Shown in pieces: positions 50,810 through 58,723 of a stretch of 64,000 nucleotides of DNA. The first letter of the stretch is position 1. Each line of letters opens with the position of its first letter. A program made the position numbers and the translations under genes. The notes under the pieces were generated by a model, which searched no databases, was not told where the DNA came from, and saw only the letters and a program-made list of their open reading frames with translations. This DNA is from Treponema sp. (GTDB taxonomy: Bacteria; Spirochaetota; Spirochaetia; Treponematales; Treponemataceae). Where the stretch lies: assembly GCA_016292805.1 (NCBI GenBank), contig JAEDFM010000005.1, forward strand, positions 14,603 through 78,602. Direction: 5' to 3'.

Positions 50810-52052
50810 AGTTATAGCGTTTATCTTCAATACGCTTTGTTTTCTTTTCGGAACGTGGAAGTTCTCCAATTCCTACAACTTCAACCTTTGGAGTCATGTT
50901 GTATTTGTTCTTAAAGAAATACTGAATTCCCAAAGAAACTTCAGTGCGGTCTGTACCACCTTCAACCTCTACCATAATCGTCATCTGATCTTTACCATCA
51001 ACATGTTCAATAGTTGCACGGTATTCAGAAGAAGTACCAGGAACAGTTTTAATTACATCTTCAATTGTACTTGGGAAAATAATGTTTCCCTTAACTTTAA
51101 CCATATCATCAGAACGACCCATAATCTGAGTAATGCGAGGATAAGAGCGGCCACAAGGACATTTTTCTGTAACAAAAGCAGCCAGGTCGTGAGTGCGGAA
51201 GCGGAATAAAGGTGCACCTTCTTTAACTAAAGTTGTAAGACAGATTTCACCAATTTCTCCTTCTGGAACTGGTTTACCAGTTTGAGGGTCAAGAATTTCT
51301 GTATAAATATAGTCATCAAAAATATGCATTCCAGCATTAGATTTATCGCAGTTAATACCAATACCAGGGCCGTAACATTCTGTAAGACCATAAATATCGT
51401 AAAGTTCAATGCCAAGAATGCTTTGAATACGGTTACGCATTTTTTCGCCCCATCGTTCAGAACCAATAACACCTTTTTTTAGTTTAATGTTTTTTCCAAT
51501 ACCGCGGGCTTCAACCTGTTCTGCAAGTAAAAGAGCATAAGAAGAAGTTGCACAAATTACTGTAGAACCAAGATCCTGCATCATCTGAAGCTGTTTTTCA
51601 GTGTTTCCAGGTCCCATTGGAACAGCCATAGCACCAAGCTTTTCACAACCAGCCTGGAAACCAATACCTGCAGTCCACAATCCATAACCTGGAGTAATCT
51701 GAATTCGGTCTTTTTTACCAATGCCGGCAAGCTCATAACAACGGGCAAACATTATAGCCCAGTCATCAACATCTTTTGCTGTGTACGGAATAATTACTGG
51801 AGCACCAGTTGTACCAGATGACGAATGAATACGAACAATATCTTCTTCTGGAACTGCTGCCAGTCCAAGAGGATAAGCATCTCGCAAGTCCTGTTTGTCG
51901 CAGAAAGGAACCAGGCGTTCAAAGCTTTCCTGATCTTTAATATCTTCCGGATTTACATTCTTAAATCGTTCTGTATAAAAAGGGTTTCCGCAAGCCTTAA
52001 CACGGGCAATCTGTGCGCGGATTTGTTCTAACTGTTTTTCTGTAAGCTTCAA
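50808..52052 (-). CDS. paaK: Phenylacetate-CoA ligase family enzyme (copy 2)
   Basis: The 414-residue ligase has P-loop HSSSGTTGAPVIIPYT, the IYGLTECYGPG adenylate motif and the SDDMVKVKGNIIFPS hinge. It is slightly shorter than the first copy and lies divergent from a TrpP-type ECF cassette. Its promoter (TTGACT-17-TACTAT at 52193-52165) shares GTTACTAT elements with the ECF promoter, indicating joint regulation. The enzyme handles arylacetyl-CoA made by IorAB2. Confidence 0.9.
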   Translation of the reverse strand: MKLTEKQLEQIRAQIARVKACGNPFYTERFKNVNPEDIKDQESFERLVPFCDKQDLRDAYPLGLAAVPEEDIVRIHSSSGTTGAPVIIPYTAKDVDDWAIMFARCYELAGIGKKDRIQITPGYGLWTAGIGFQAGCEKLGAMAVPMGPGNTEKQLQMMQDLGSTVICATSSYALLLAEQVEARGIGKNIKLKKGVIGSERWGEKMRNRIQSILGIELYDIYGLTECYGPGIGINCDKSNAGMHIFDDYIYTEILDPQTGKPVPEGEIGEICLTTLVKEGAPLFRFRTHDLAAFVTEKCPCGRSYPRITQIMGRSDDMVKVKGNIIFPSTIEDVIKTVPGTSSEYRATIEHVDGKDQMTIMVEVEGGTDRTEVSLGIQYFFKNKYNMTPKVEVVGIGELPRSEKKTKRIEDKRYN

Positions 52053-52072
52053 TTTATTCTCCTAAAAAGCAA

Positions 52073-52150
52073 GGAGGGGGAAGTCTCCCCCTAACTCGCA
52101 CTGCGTTGCTCGTTACCCCCTCTAGCGGGCACATCCCGCAACGCCCTGTT
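52073..52150. repeat. REP-like element in the paaK2 5' leader
   Basis: GGAGGGGGAAGTCTCCCCC palindrome (52073-52090) and GCGGG-cacat-CCCGC. The reverse complement reads CAGGGCGTTGCGGGATGTG and continues into CCCGCTAGAGGGGG, matching the start of the iorA2 block at 57743 nearly base for base. Confidence 0.8.
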
Positions 52151-52164
52151 TTTTGTTTCTCTAT

Positions 52165-52193
52165 ATAGTAACACTATTTAGAGGACAAGTCAA
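52165..52193 (-). promoter_or_regulatory. paaK2 promoter
   Basis: TTGACT (52188-52193), 17 bases, TACTAT (52165-52170) on the minus strand. The -10 sits in ATAGTAACACTAT (52165-52177), a near-palindrome containing GTTACTAT on the minus strand. Downstream leader is about 105 bases and contains the REP-like element. Confidence 0.6.
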
Positions 52194-52202
52194 ACAAAAT
52201 TT

Positions 52203-52222
52203 ACAAAGTAATTTTACTTTGT
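52203..52222. promoter_or_regulatory. 20-bp perfect palindrome upstream of paaK2
   Basis: ACAAAGTAA-tt-TTACTTTGT (52203-52222), ten bases upstream of the paaK2 -35 box. An operator for a dimeric regulator is likely. Confidence 0.5.
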
Positions 52223-52270
52223 ATGCAATTTGGAAAGAAAATAACTAACTTACTTTCATAGTTTTTATAT

Positions 52271-52308
52271 ACAGCCGTTCCTCAGAAGGGAACGGCTGTT
52301 TTGTTTTA
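52271..52308 (+). terminator. Orphan terminator between divergent genes
   Basis: ACAGCCGTTC / GAACGGCTGT stem with T-rich tail on the plus strand, upstream of the trpP promoter and with no plus-strand gene to end. TTGTAT-17-TAACTA (52219-52247) could drive a ~50-nt RNA to it. Confidence 0.5.
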
Positions 52309-52330
52309 AAAAACAAATAAATCTGTATAT

Positions 52331-52400
52331 GTTACTATTGACAGAAACAATATCTCGTGTTATGTTTCTTTGTATAGAAACAGTTACTATTAATAGTAAC
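52331..52400 (+). promoter_or_regulatory. trpP promoter and GTTACTAT operator sites
   Basis: TTGACA (52338-52343), 17 bases, TATGTT (52361-52366). GTTACTAT at 52331-52338 touches the -35, and the perfect palindrome GTTACTATTAATAGTAAC (52383-52400) follows the expected start in the leader. Confidence 0.6.
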
Positions 52401-52421
52401 ATTAAAAACGAGGTATAAATT

Positions 52422-53003
52422 ATGGAAAAACGAGAGCTTAAAACAAAGGCTAAAAAAGGTCTTTCACTTCAGGATTTATTGCTTACTGCAGTTTTACTTG
52501 CAGCTGGTGCAGTATTAAAATTTTTTGCTGGTACATTCACCAACCTTTTTGGAATGAAACCAAACTTTATTATTGCTATGTATTGTATGGCAATTGTTTT
52601 AATCCGTCCTAAGATTTATTACAGCATTATTATTGGTCTTTTGGCTGGTGCTATCTGTCAGTTCTTCCCTGGAACTCCATATTTGAACTTTGGTTCAGAA
52701 TTAGCGGGTGCTCTTGCTATGGGGCTTTTAATTATGATTCCGGCAAAAAATAAAACAGTAGAAATTGTTCTTGCTGCAGTTTCAACATTTATCAGTACAG
52801 TAATTTCAGGCGGTTTATACGTTGTCCTCCTTTTTGTATTTATTAAGTCTGATCCTTCTGCGATGGTAGCTTATGTTCCAATCGTTCTTGGAACTGCAAC
52901 ATTGAACACAATCATTGTAGCTCTTCTTTATGTTCCATTAATGAAAGTTCTTAAAAAACCTTTCATTTCTACTCCTAAAGAAGAATCTTCTGATAACGAA
53001 TAG
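52422..53003 (+). CDS. trpP: TrpP-like ECF transporter substrate-binding subunit
   Basis: The 193-residue protein has about five or six membrane helices. It resembles the TrpP family, with FGMKPNFIIAMYCMAIVLIRP near residue 45 and the QFFPGTP loop. TrpP relatives bind tryptophan. It is followed by two ECF ATPases and an EcfT protein, separated by a 130-base palindromic element, so a dedicated importer can be formed. An aromatic amino-acid or precursor substrate fits the adjacent IOR and PaaK genes. RBS GAGG lies upstream. Confidence 0.8.
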   Translation: MEKRELKTKAKKGLSLQDLLLTAVLLAAGAVLKFFAGTFTNLFGMKPNFIIAMYCMAIVLIRPKIYYSIIIGLLAGAICQFFPGTPYLNFGSELAGALAMGLLIMIPAKNKTVEIVLAAVSTFISTVISGGLYVVLLFVFIKSDPSAMVAYVPIVLGTATLNTIIVALLYVPLMKVLKKPFISTPKEESSDNE

Positions 53004-53029
53004 TGTAGCCTTTATTACTTTAAGTAAGC

Positions 53030-53163
53030 AAAAATCTGCGGGAGCGGAAGCGCGACTGTAAATTGCGCCTGAGGGTGCGACCGAAGCGAAGTGTAGGGAG
53101 TCATATACCTTCAACCCTCAGATAGCTGTTTACAGTTGCGATGCAGCGGTAGCAGATTTTTGC
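53030..53163. repeat. 134-bp nested palindromic element between trpP and ecfA
   Basis: The outer arms AAAAATCTGC / GCAGATTTTT enclose GCGACTGTAAA / TTTACAGTTGC, which enclose CTGAGGGT / ACCCTCAG, with a further irregular stem inside. It sits within the apparent operon. It looks like a MITE- or REP-type element or a structured RNA, not a plain terminator. Confidence 0.55.
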
Positions 53164-53180
53164 ATTTTTAGGAAATCCAG

Positions 53181-54047
53181 ATGATTAATATTGAACAACT
53201 TTCATTCAAATATACAGATGCAAAAAAGAATGCATTAGACAACATTTCCATTCACATTGAAAAAGGTGATTTTGTTGGCCTTATTGGTGAATCGGGAGCA
53301 GGTAAAACAACACTTTGTAATTGTATAAACGGGCTTATTCCTCATCACTATACTGGCGATTTTTACGGGTCTGTAAAAATTGAAGGTCAGGATACATTTG
53401 ATGTTGAACCTGGAAAACTAGCCCTGAAAGTTGGTTCTGTTTTTCAGGATATTGAAAGTCAGCTGGTAAGTTATTTTGTGGAAGATGAAATTCTTTTTGG
53501 ACTGGAAAATTTTGGTGTGCCTGCTGACCAGATTGAACAGCGCATTACTTCTGCACTTAATGCTCTTGGAATTGGAGAGCTTCGTCACCGTGAAGTTTCT
53601 TCTTTAAGTGGTGGTCAGAAGCAGAAGGTTGTAATTGCTGCAATTCTTGCTCTGGAACCAGATGTGCTTGTTCTTGATGAACCTACAGGAGAACTTGATC
53701 CTGCATCATCAGTTCAGATTTTTGAATTGCTTAAAAAACTGAACGAAGAAAAAGGAATTACAATTGTTGTTGCTGAGCAGAAAATTATGCTGCTTTGTGA
53801 ATTTGTAAAAAAACTGATTGTTCTGGAAAAAGGAATTTGTGTTCACTACGGCGAAATCCGCAGTACATTAACTCATCAAAGAGAAATGGAAGAGGCTGGA
53901 ATTAACTGTCCACGAGTTTTAACTTTAACTGGAAGAATGGTAGAAGAAGGTTTAACTCCTAAGGGAATGAAGCCAGAAGACAGAATCTGTCTGAACGCGC
54001 AGGAAGCTGCCGATTTTGTAAAGAAATGTCAAAAGGAGGCACGCTAA
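53181..54047 (+). CDS. ecfA: ECF transporter ATPase EcfA (first)
   Basis: The 288-residue ATPase has Walker A GESGAGKTTLC, Q-loop VFQDIESQLVSY, signature LSGGQKQKVVI and Walker B VLVLDEPTGELD. The Q-loop ESQL/VEDEILFGLENFG region is typical of ECF ATPases. Its stop shares one base with the ATG of the next ATPase, an EcfA/EcfA' pair. Confidence 0.92.
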   Translation: MINIEQLSFKYTDAKKNALDNISIHIEKGDFVGLIGESGAGKTTLCNCINGLIPHHYTGDFYGSVKIEGQDTFDVEPGKLALKVGSVFQDIESQLVSYFVEDEILFGLENFGVPADQIEQRITSALNALGIGELRHREVSSLSGGQKQKVVIAAILALEPDVLVLDEPTGELDPASSVQIFELLKKLNEEKGITIVVAEQKIMLLCEFVKKLIVLEKGICVHYGEIRSTLTHQREMEEAGINCPRVLTLTGRMVEEGLTPKGMKPEDRICLNAQEAADFVKKCQKEAR

Positions 54048-54853
54048 TGAGTAAAGTAATGCTTGAATTTAAAGATGTAAGTTTTTCATACAATTCAACT
54101 GCTAATGTTCAGAGCTTAAATGCAAAAATTGAAAAAGGTGATTTTGTTGCTGTTATTGGTTCTAATGGGGCTGGTAAGTCAACTTTTTCAAAGTTATGTA
54201 ATGGATTATTGATTCCTACGGAAGGGGATGTTTTTGTTCTTGGAAAAAATACCCGCCGTGAAAAAGTAAGTAATCTGGCAAAGCACATTGGATTTTTGTT
54301 CCAGAATCCAGACCGTCAGATTTGCTGTAATACAGTTGCTGAAGAAATTGCTTTCAGCTTAAAAAACAATGGACTTAAAGCTGATGAAGTAAAAGCTCGG
54401 GTTGAAGCTGCACTTGCAGAGTTTGGCTTTGACGGAAAGATGGAGCCTTTTAATATGAGCCGTGGTCAGCGTCAGAGATTATGTCTTGCCTGTCTTATTG
54501 CTCTTAAACCAGAAATATTAATTCTTGATGAACCAACTACAGGTCTTGATTACCGGGAGTGTATGGAAATGATGGAAAAAATCCGTCAGCTGAATAATGA
54601 AGGTACAACTGTAATTATGGTTTGTCATGATATGGAAGTTGTTCTTGATTTTGCCAAAACTGTAATTGTTATGAATCGTGGACAGATTCTGGGACAGGGT
54701 AGTACCAGAGAAATCCTTTCAAACACAGAATTACTTGGACAAGCAAGATTACTTCAGCCACAGATTGCTGCTACCTGTACAGCTCTTGGTGATGAATATA
54801 AAAATATTTTTACAGTAGAAGAATTGATTTCTAAATTAAAGGAGAATGCATAA
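54047..54853 (+). CDS. ecfA: ECF transporter ATPase EcfA' (second)
   Basis: The 268-residue ATPase has Walker A GSNGAGKSTFS, Q-loop LFQNPDRQICCN, signature MSRGQRQRLCL (SRGQ, a variant) and Walker B ILILDEPTTGLD, with switch His VCHDMEVV. An upstream in-frame ATG at 54026 lies in the previous gene; ATG 54047 has AAGGAGG ten bases before. Its stop overlaps the ecfT start by one base. Confidence 0.92.
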   Translation: MSKVMLEFKDVSFSYNSTANVQSLNAKIEKGDFVAVIGSNGAGKSTFSKLCNGLLIPTEGDVFVLGKNTRREKVSNLAKHIGFLFQNPDRQICCNTVAEEIAFSLKNNGLKADEVKARVEAALAEFGFDGKMEPFNMSRGQRQRLCLACLIALKPEILILDEPTTGLDYRECMEMMEKIRQLNNEGTTVIMVCHDMEVVLDFAKTVIVMNRGQILGQGSTREILSNTELLGQARLLQPQIAATCTALGDEYKNIFTVEELISKLKENA

Positions 54854-55650
54854 TGAAAGGTTTTTTAGATTATTTACCAGGTAATTCAGTTTTACACCTC
54901 ATGCATCCGTTAGCAAAAATATTTGTTTCTTTTCTTCTTTGTGCTGCGGCTTTTGCCTCATCAAATTTTTTCTTTCTCTTAGGAATTATTATTTTTAATA
55001 TTTTAATGGGTCTTGTAGGAGATGGGAAAAATCACTGTGGACTTTTTAAAAGAACCCTGGGAATTTTCAAGGGATTGTTCAAAATGTCTGTATTCCTTTT
55101 TATTCTTCAGATTCTGGTAATTCGCACTGGAGAAGTTGTAATTCCTTTGGGACCAAGTTTTGGTTTTACAGATGCAGGTATTCGTAATGGTCTGCTGCTT
55201 GTGCTTCGTTTAACTGGTGCAACTTTGCCTTTATCAATCCTTATTTCTGTAACAAACTTAAATGATCTTTCAAATACAATGGTAAAGCAGTTGCATGTTC
55301 CATATAAGTATGCATTTACTTTGACTTCTGCAATCCGTTTTATTCCGGTTTTTTCTGCTGAAATGAGCGGTATTATTGAATCACAGAAGGCTCGTGGTGT
55401 AGATTTTGATGTAAAGAATCCATTTAAGAAAATAGGAATGATTCTTCCACTTTGTTTTCCGCTTTTAATTTCATCTGTTCGTAAGATTGAATTTACAGCA
55501 ACTGCTGCAGAACTCCGTGGATTTTACTTAAGAACTCCACAGAGCTGCAGCAAGGAATACAAATATCATTTCCGCGATTATGTATTCCTTCTTATAGGAT
55601 TTGCGGTTCTTGGGGGCGCAATAGCACTTCGCTTTGTAAACTTTAAATAA
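54853..55650 (+). CDS. ecfT: ECF transporter membrane component EcfT
   Basis: The 265-residue membrane protein has the AR-type coupling motifs IIESQKARGVDFD and AAELRGFYLRTP that bind the two ATPase grooves. About five helices. It is translationally coupled to the second ATPase and completes the TrpP-type ECF importer. Confidence 0.92.
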   Translation: MKGFLDYLPGNSVLHLMHPLAKIFVSFLLCAAAFASSNFFFLLGIIIFNILMGLVGDGKNHCGLFKRTLGIFKGLFKMSVFLFILQILVIRTGEVVIPLGPSFGFTDAGIRNGLLLVLRLTGATLPLSILISVTNLNDLSNTMVKQLHVPYKYAFTLTSAIRFIPVFSAEMSGIIESQKARGVDFDVKNPFKKIGMILPLCFPLLISSVRKIEFTATAAELRGFYLRTPQSCSKEYKYHFRDYVFLLIGFAVLGGAIALRFVNFK

Positions 55651-55673
55651 AAACAATAGCAAACAGTTTTGTT

Positions 55674-56240
55674 TTATTTTACATAATCTACAGCTTTACA
55701 GTTTAATTCGTAAAAATCAGGTTTTACTAAAAGTTTTATAGCTTCTTTAAGTTCATCTTTTTTAATAAGACCAGTTTTGCAGGCTGCACCAAGAAGAACC
55801 ATATTTACAACCTTTGAACTGCCAAGTTCACGGCAGGCTTCTTCTGTATCAACAGCAATTACTTGACCTGCACATTTTTCCAGATATTCAATCATTGTGT
55901 CTTCACTGAAAGTAACACCTGTAAGGCTGGCAGTTGTAGGCTGAACAACTTTTTTATTTACAATTACCATTCCACCGTTTTTAAGGTAACCAATGTTTCG
56001 TGCTGCTTCTGCTGCTTCAAAAGCGATGATAATGTCTGCCTGGCCTTGTGGAATAAGTGGAGAATAAATATTGTCTCCAATGCGAACATGACTAGTTACA
56101 GAACCTCCACGCTGAGCCATACCAATTGTTTCTGCAGAAAGAACATGCTCTCCACCAGAAATTGCCGCTTGAGATAAAACTTTTGCCGCAAGAACAGTTC
56201 CCTGTCCACCAACTCCACATATTAATATATTTTTTGCCAT
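55674..56240 (-). CDS. iorB: Indolepyruvate ferredoxin oxidoreductase beta subunit (copy 2)
   Basis: The 188-residue protein opens ILICGVGGQGTVLAAKVLSQ and has AETIGMAQRGGSVTSHVRIG, the IorB signature. It is downstream of iorA2 but separated by 341 bases of repeats, unlike the 9-base gap in copy 1. It has its own RBS (AGGAG). Confidence 0.93.
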   Translation of the reverse strand: MAKNILICGVGGQGTVLAAKVLSQAAISGGEHVLSAETIGMAQRGGSVTSHVRIGDNIYSPLIPQGQADIIIAFEAAEAARNIGYLKNGGMVIVNKKVVQPTTASLTGVTFSEDTMIEYLEKCAGQVIAVDTEEACRELGSSKVVNMVLLGAACKTGLIKKDELKEAIKLLVKPDFYELNCKAVDYVK

Positions 56241-56264
56241 ATTGAACTCCTATATATAAAGGGG

Positions 56265-56382
56265 GCGTTCCCCCTTTACCCCCCGTTTGTGGGGAGAGAG
56301 AAACCAGCTCGGCGCAGTCGCAGTTTTCTCTCTCCCCACACCCCTCTTTTTTCCTTGCCTGCGCTTAGGGCTCCGCCCTAAG
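56265..56382. repeat. GC-rich palindrome block between iorA2 and iorB2
   Basis: GGGGG-cgtt-CCCCC near 56265-56275, then a perfect 16+16 inverted repeat (56288-56303 with 56325-56340, arm begins TGTGGGGAGAGAGAAA), then CTTAGGGC-tcc-GCCCTAAG (56364-56382). Together they make a REP-like cluster. Confidence 0.7.
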
Positions 56383-56423
56383 AACCTGTAGGGTAGAGCA
56401 GAAAGAAGTAGGGTTATATTACT

Positions 56424-56478
56424 CCTAAACTATTGCCTTTACCGGATAAACTCCTGCACATAAACCACAACCAGTGCA
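56424..56478 (-). repeat. Duplicated 3' end of iorA2
   Basis: On the minus strand this reads CTGCGLCAGVYPVKAIV then TAG, nearly repeating the true end of iorA2 (CTGCGLCAGVCPVKAIN, 56582-56635) with a Cys to Tyr change. It is a fossil copy of the last iron-sulfur motif, with no start of its own. Confidence 0.75.
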
Positions 56479-56549
56479 TGCCTAACATCGAAGAACCGTT
56501 AAAAATGGATGCGCAAGCATTCATTTAGGTTCATCGAAAGAACGGCACA

Positions 56550-56572
56550 AAATCAGATTTATCTGATTTTTA
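56550..56572 (-). terminator. Hairpin after iorA2
   Basis: Perfect 10-base inverted repeat AAAATCAGAT-tt-ATCTGATTTT just downstream of the iorA2 stop. It may weaken iorA2-iorB2 cotranscription. Confidence 0.5.
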
Positions 56573-56581
56573 TGCCACTTA

Positions 56582-58594
56582 TCAATTTATTGCCTTTACC
56601 GGACAAACTCCAGCACATAATCCACAACCAGTGCAAAGTGCGCTGTCAATTTCTACAATCTGTTTGCCTTTGGCATTTGTTTTGGTGCTTAGGGACAGAC
56701 CTGGACAGCCAAGTTCGTTTATACATTTACGGCAGCCGATACACTTTTCGTTATCAACTGATTTTGCTACAGGTTTTGGATAACCAAGCTTTGCAGCAAT
56801 GCTTATACATGGCGACTTGAAAATGATTGCAGAAACTCCAGGTGCTTCGCTGGCTTCTTTTACAGCTGCCACAGCTTTTTCCTGATCAAAAGGGTCAACT
56901 TCAATAATTGGGTTTACGCCAACTGCTTCCAGAATTTTTGGAATGCTGATTTTTTCTACAATCTGACCCATCATTGTTACACCAGTTCCTGGATGTGGCT
57001 GGTGACCAGTCATGGCTGTAGTTGAGTTATCAAGAATACAAACTGTCTGTTTTGCCTGGTTGTAAACTGCATTTACAACGCCTGTAATTCCGCTGGCAAA
57101 GAAAGTTGAATCACCAATAAAGCTGAAGCAGTAGCGGTCTGGTTCGTTGTGGTAAAAGCCTTGTGCCATAGTGATGTCGGCACCCATACAAAGACAGGTA
57201 TCGGTCATATCTAGAGGCTGAGCGTTTCCTAAAGTGTAACAGCCAATATCGCCACAGTAGGCAGTTTTCTTACCTTTCATTGCCTGTTTTACAGCGTAGA
57301 AGGAACCACGGTGTGGACATCCTGCACATAAAACTGGTGGGCGGATTGGAAGTGATGGAGCTTCAGTTTTTGGTGACTGTGCAGCTGGATCTGATGTTGT
57401 AGAGAAAATCTGAGTTAACAGAATATTTTTTACATACTCAACACTTAATTCACCAGCTTCTGGTACGCTTTTGTCGTGTTTACCGTGAATTGTGCAGTTC
57501 AGTTTTTCTGTTCCGCAGATGTGAATGAGGGCATCTTCAATAACAGGGTCCAGCTCTTCAAAAACTGTAATTTCTGGATTAGCCTTTATAAATTCAATTG
57601 CCAGTGGAGCTGGGAATGGATAAGGCGTACCAATTTTAAGAACTGTTACATTCTGGATTGCTTTATTATCAGGATTTTCTGCTTTAAGAATTTCTAAAGC
57701 TTCCATTAAATAACAGTAAGAAATTCCACCGGCTGCAAAAGCAGGGGCGTTGCGGGGATGTGCCCCGCTAGAAGGGGTGGCGGAAGACGCGTCAGCGGCT
57801 GGAGCCAGGGGGAGACTTCCCCCTCCCTCACCCCCTCTAGAGGTTGATGCTAACGCATCGGATAAGACGAGGGGGAGACTTCCCCCTCCTATGGTCACAA
57901 TTTTATTCCAGCAAGATTTTGAAAACTCCTGTGGAAGTATGCTTTCGTTGCGTTCAAAAATACGCTTGTGATTATTGTATGAACTGCGAGGGAAAATTAC
58001 CCAGCGTTTGGAATCTTTTACAAACTGGCCGGCCTGGCGACAAGGGGAAAGCTCAGGGAAATCCATGCTTTCGTAAGCGTGGTCTACGCGGGTTGTAGGG
58101 CGCAGTAAAACCGGGGTGTTGTATTTTTCTGAAACTTCAAAAGCTTCCTGAATCATTTCGTAAGCTTCTAAGGGTGTTGAAGGATCAAAACAAGGGATTT
58201 TCGAAAACTGGGCAAAGTTGCGGGTATCCTGTTCTGTCTGGCTGGAAATTGGACCTGGATCGTCGGCAGAAACGATAACCATTCCACCTTTTACACCAAC
58301 ATAAGAAAGGCACATAACAGGGTCGCTGGCAACATTCAGACCAACCTGCTTCATTGTTACAAGAGTTCGGCTTCCTGCATAGCTGGCACCTGCTGCAACT
58401 TCTGCGGCGGCTTTTTCGTTAATGGACCATTCAACATAGGTTCCTGTTTTTTTATTGTATTTAGAAATGAATTCAATAATTTCGCTGGATGGTGTTCCAG
58501 GATAACCGGCTACAAGATTTACACCGGCTTTAAGGGCACCAAGCGCAATTGCCTGGTTTCCCATAATCATTTGTTTTGCCATTTTATGCTCCAA
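56582..58594 (-). CDS. iorA: Indolepyruvate ferredoxin oxidoreductase alpha subunit (copy 2) with repeat insert
   Basis: The 670-residue IorA has the same blocks as copy 1 (GYPGTPSSEI, CGDIGCYTLG, IGDSTFFASGI) and two 4Fe-4S motifs (CIGCRKCINELGCP, CTGCGLCAGVCP). It is ~85 residues longer, mostly because of an insert of about 50 residues (GGGSLPLVLSDALAST to SGAHPRNAPA). That stretch is encoded by a GC-rich REP-like block and lies between the N-terminal and dehydrogenase regions, where copy 1 has a short linker. The frame is intact, so a functional enzyme with a disordered loop is possible. Confidence 0.92.
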   Translation of the reverse strand: MEHKMAKQMIMGNQAIALGALKAGVNLVAGYPGTPSSEIIEFISKYNKKTGTYVEWSINEKAAAEVAAGASYAGSRTLVTMKQVGLNVASDPVMCLSYVGVKGGMVIVSADDPGPISSQTEQDTRNFAQFSKIPCFDPSTPLEAYEMIQEAFEVSEKYNTPVLLRPTTRVDHAYESMDFPELSPCRQAGQFVKDSKRWVIFPRSSYNNHKRIFERNESILPQEFSKSCWNKIVTIGGGSLPLVLSDALASTSRGGEGGGSLPLAPAADASSATPSSGAHPRNAPAFAAGGISYCYLMEALEILKAENPDNKAIQNVTVLKIGTPYPFPAPLAIEFIKANPEITVFEELDPVIEDALIHICGTEKLNCTIHGKHDKSVPEAGELSVEYVKNILLTQIFSTTSDPAAQSPKTEAPSLPIRPPVLCAGCPHRGSFYAVKQAMKGKKTAYCGDIGCYTLGNAQPLDMTDTCLCMGADITMAQGFYHNEPDRYCFSFIGDSTFFASGITGVVNAVYNQAKQTVCILDNSTTAMTGHQPHPGTGVTMMGQIVEKISIPKILEAVGVNPIIEVDPFDQEKAVAAVKEASEAPGVSAIIFKSPCISIAAKLGYPKPVAKSVDNEKCIGCRKCINELGCPGLSLSTKTNAKGKQIVEIDSALCTGCGLCAGVCPVKAIN
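56692..56702 (+). repeat. GGGACAGACCT motif inside iorA2
   Basis: Plus-strand copy of the 11-base core; in the gene it is read on the opposite strand as part of GCPGLSLST, near the iron-sulfur domain. Confidence 0.5.
57743..57893. repeat. REP-like block inside iorA2
   Basis: Begins GCAGGGGCGTTGCGGGGATG, continues with CCCCGCTAGAAGGGGTGGCGG-type sequence, GGAGCCAGGGGGAGAC and two GGGGGAGACTTCCCCCTC hairpins. It is the same family as 52073-52150 and 50235-50338, and the coding frame runs through it. Confidence 0.8.
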
Positions 58595-58723
58595 AAATGT
58601 TTGTAATATATATTGTAGTGAATATGTGTTTTTTTTCCAATAAATTCTACTATATAAAGTCTATTTCAATTTTTTGTGAATTATAGTAATCTGTCAAAAG
58701 TTATTTTCAAAAGGTGGCGTAAT

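Noticed and set aside
52203..52222. Palindrome as a rho-independent terminator
   Set aside because: It has no following T-run on either strand and lies upstream of the paaK2 promoter, so an operator is more likely.
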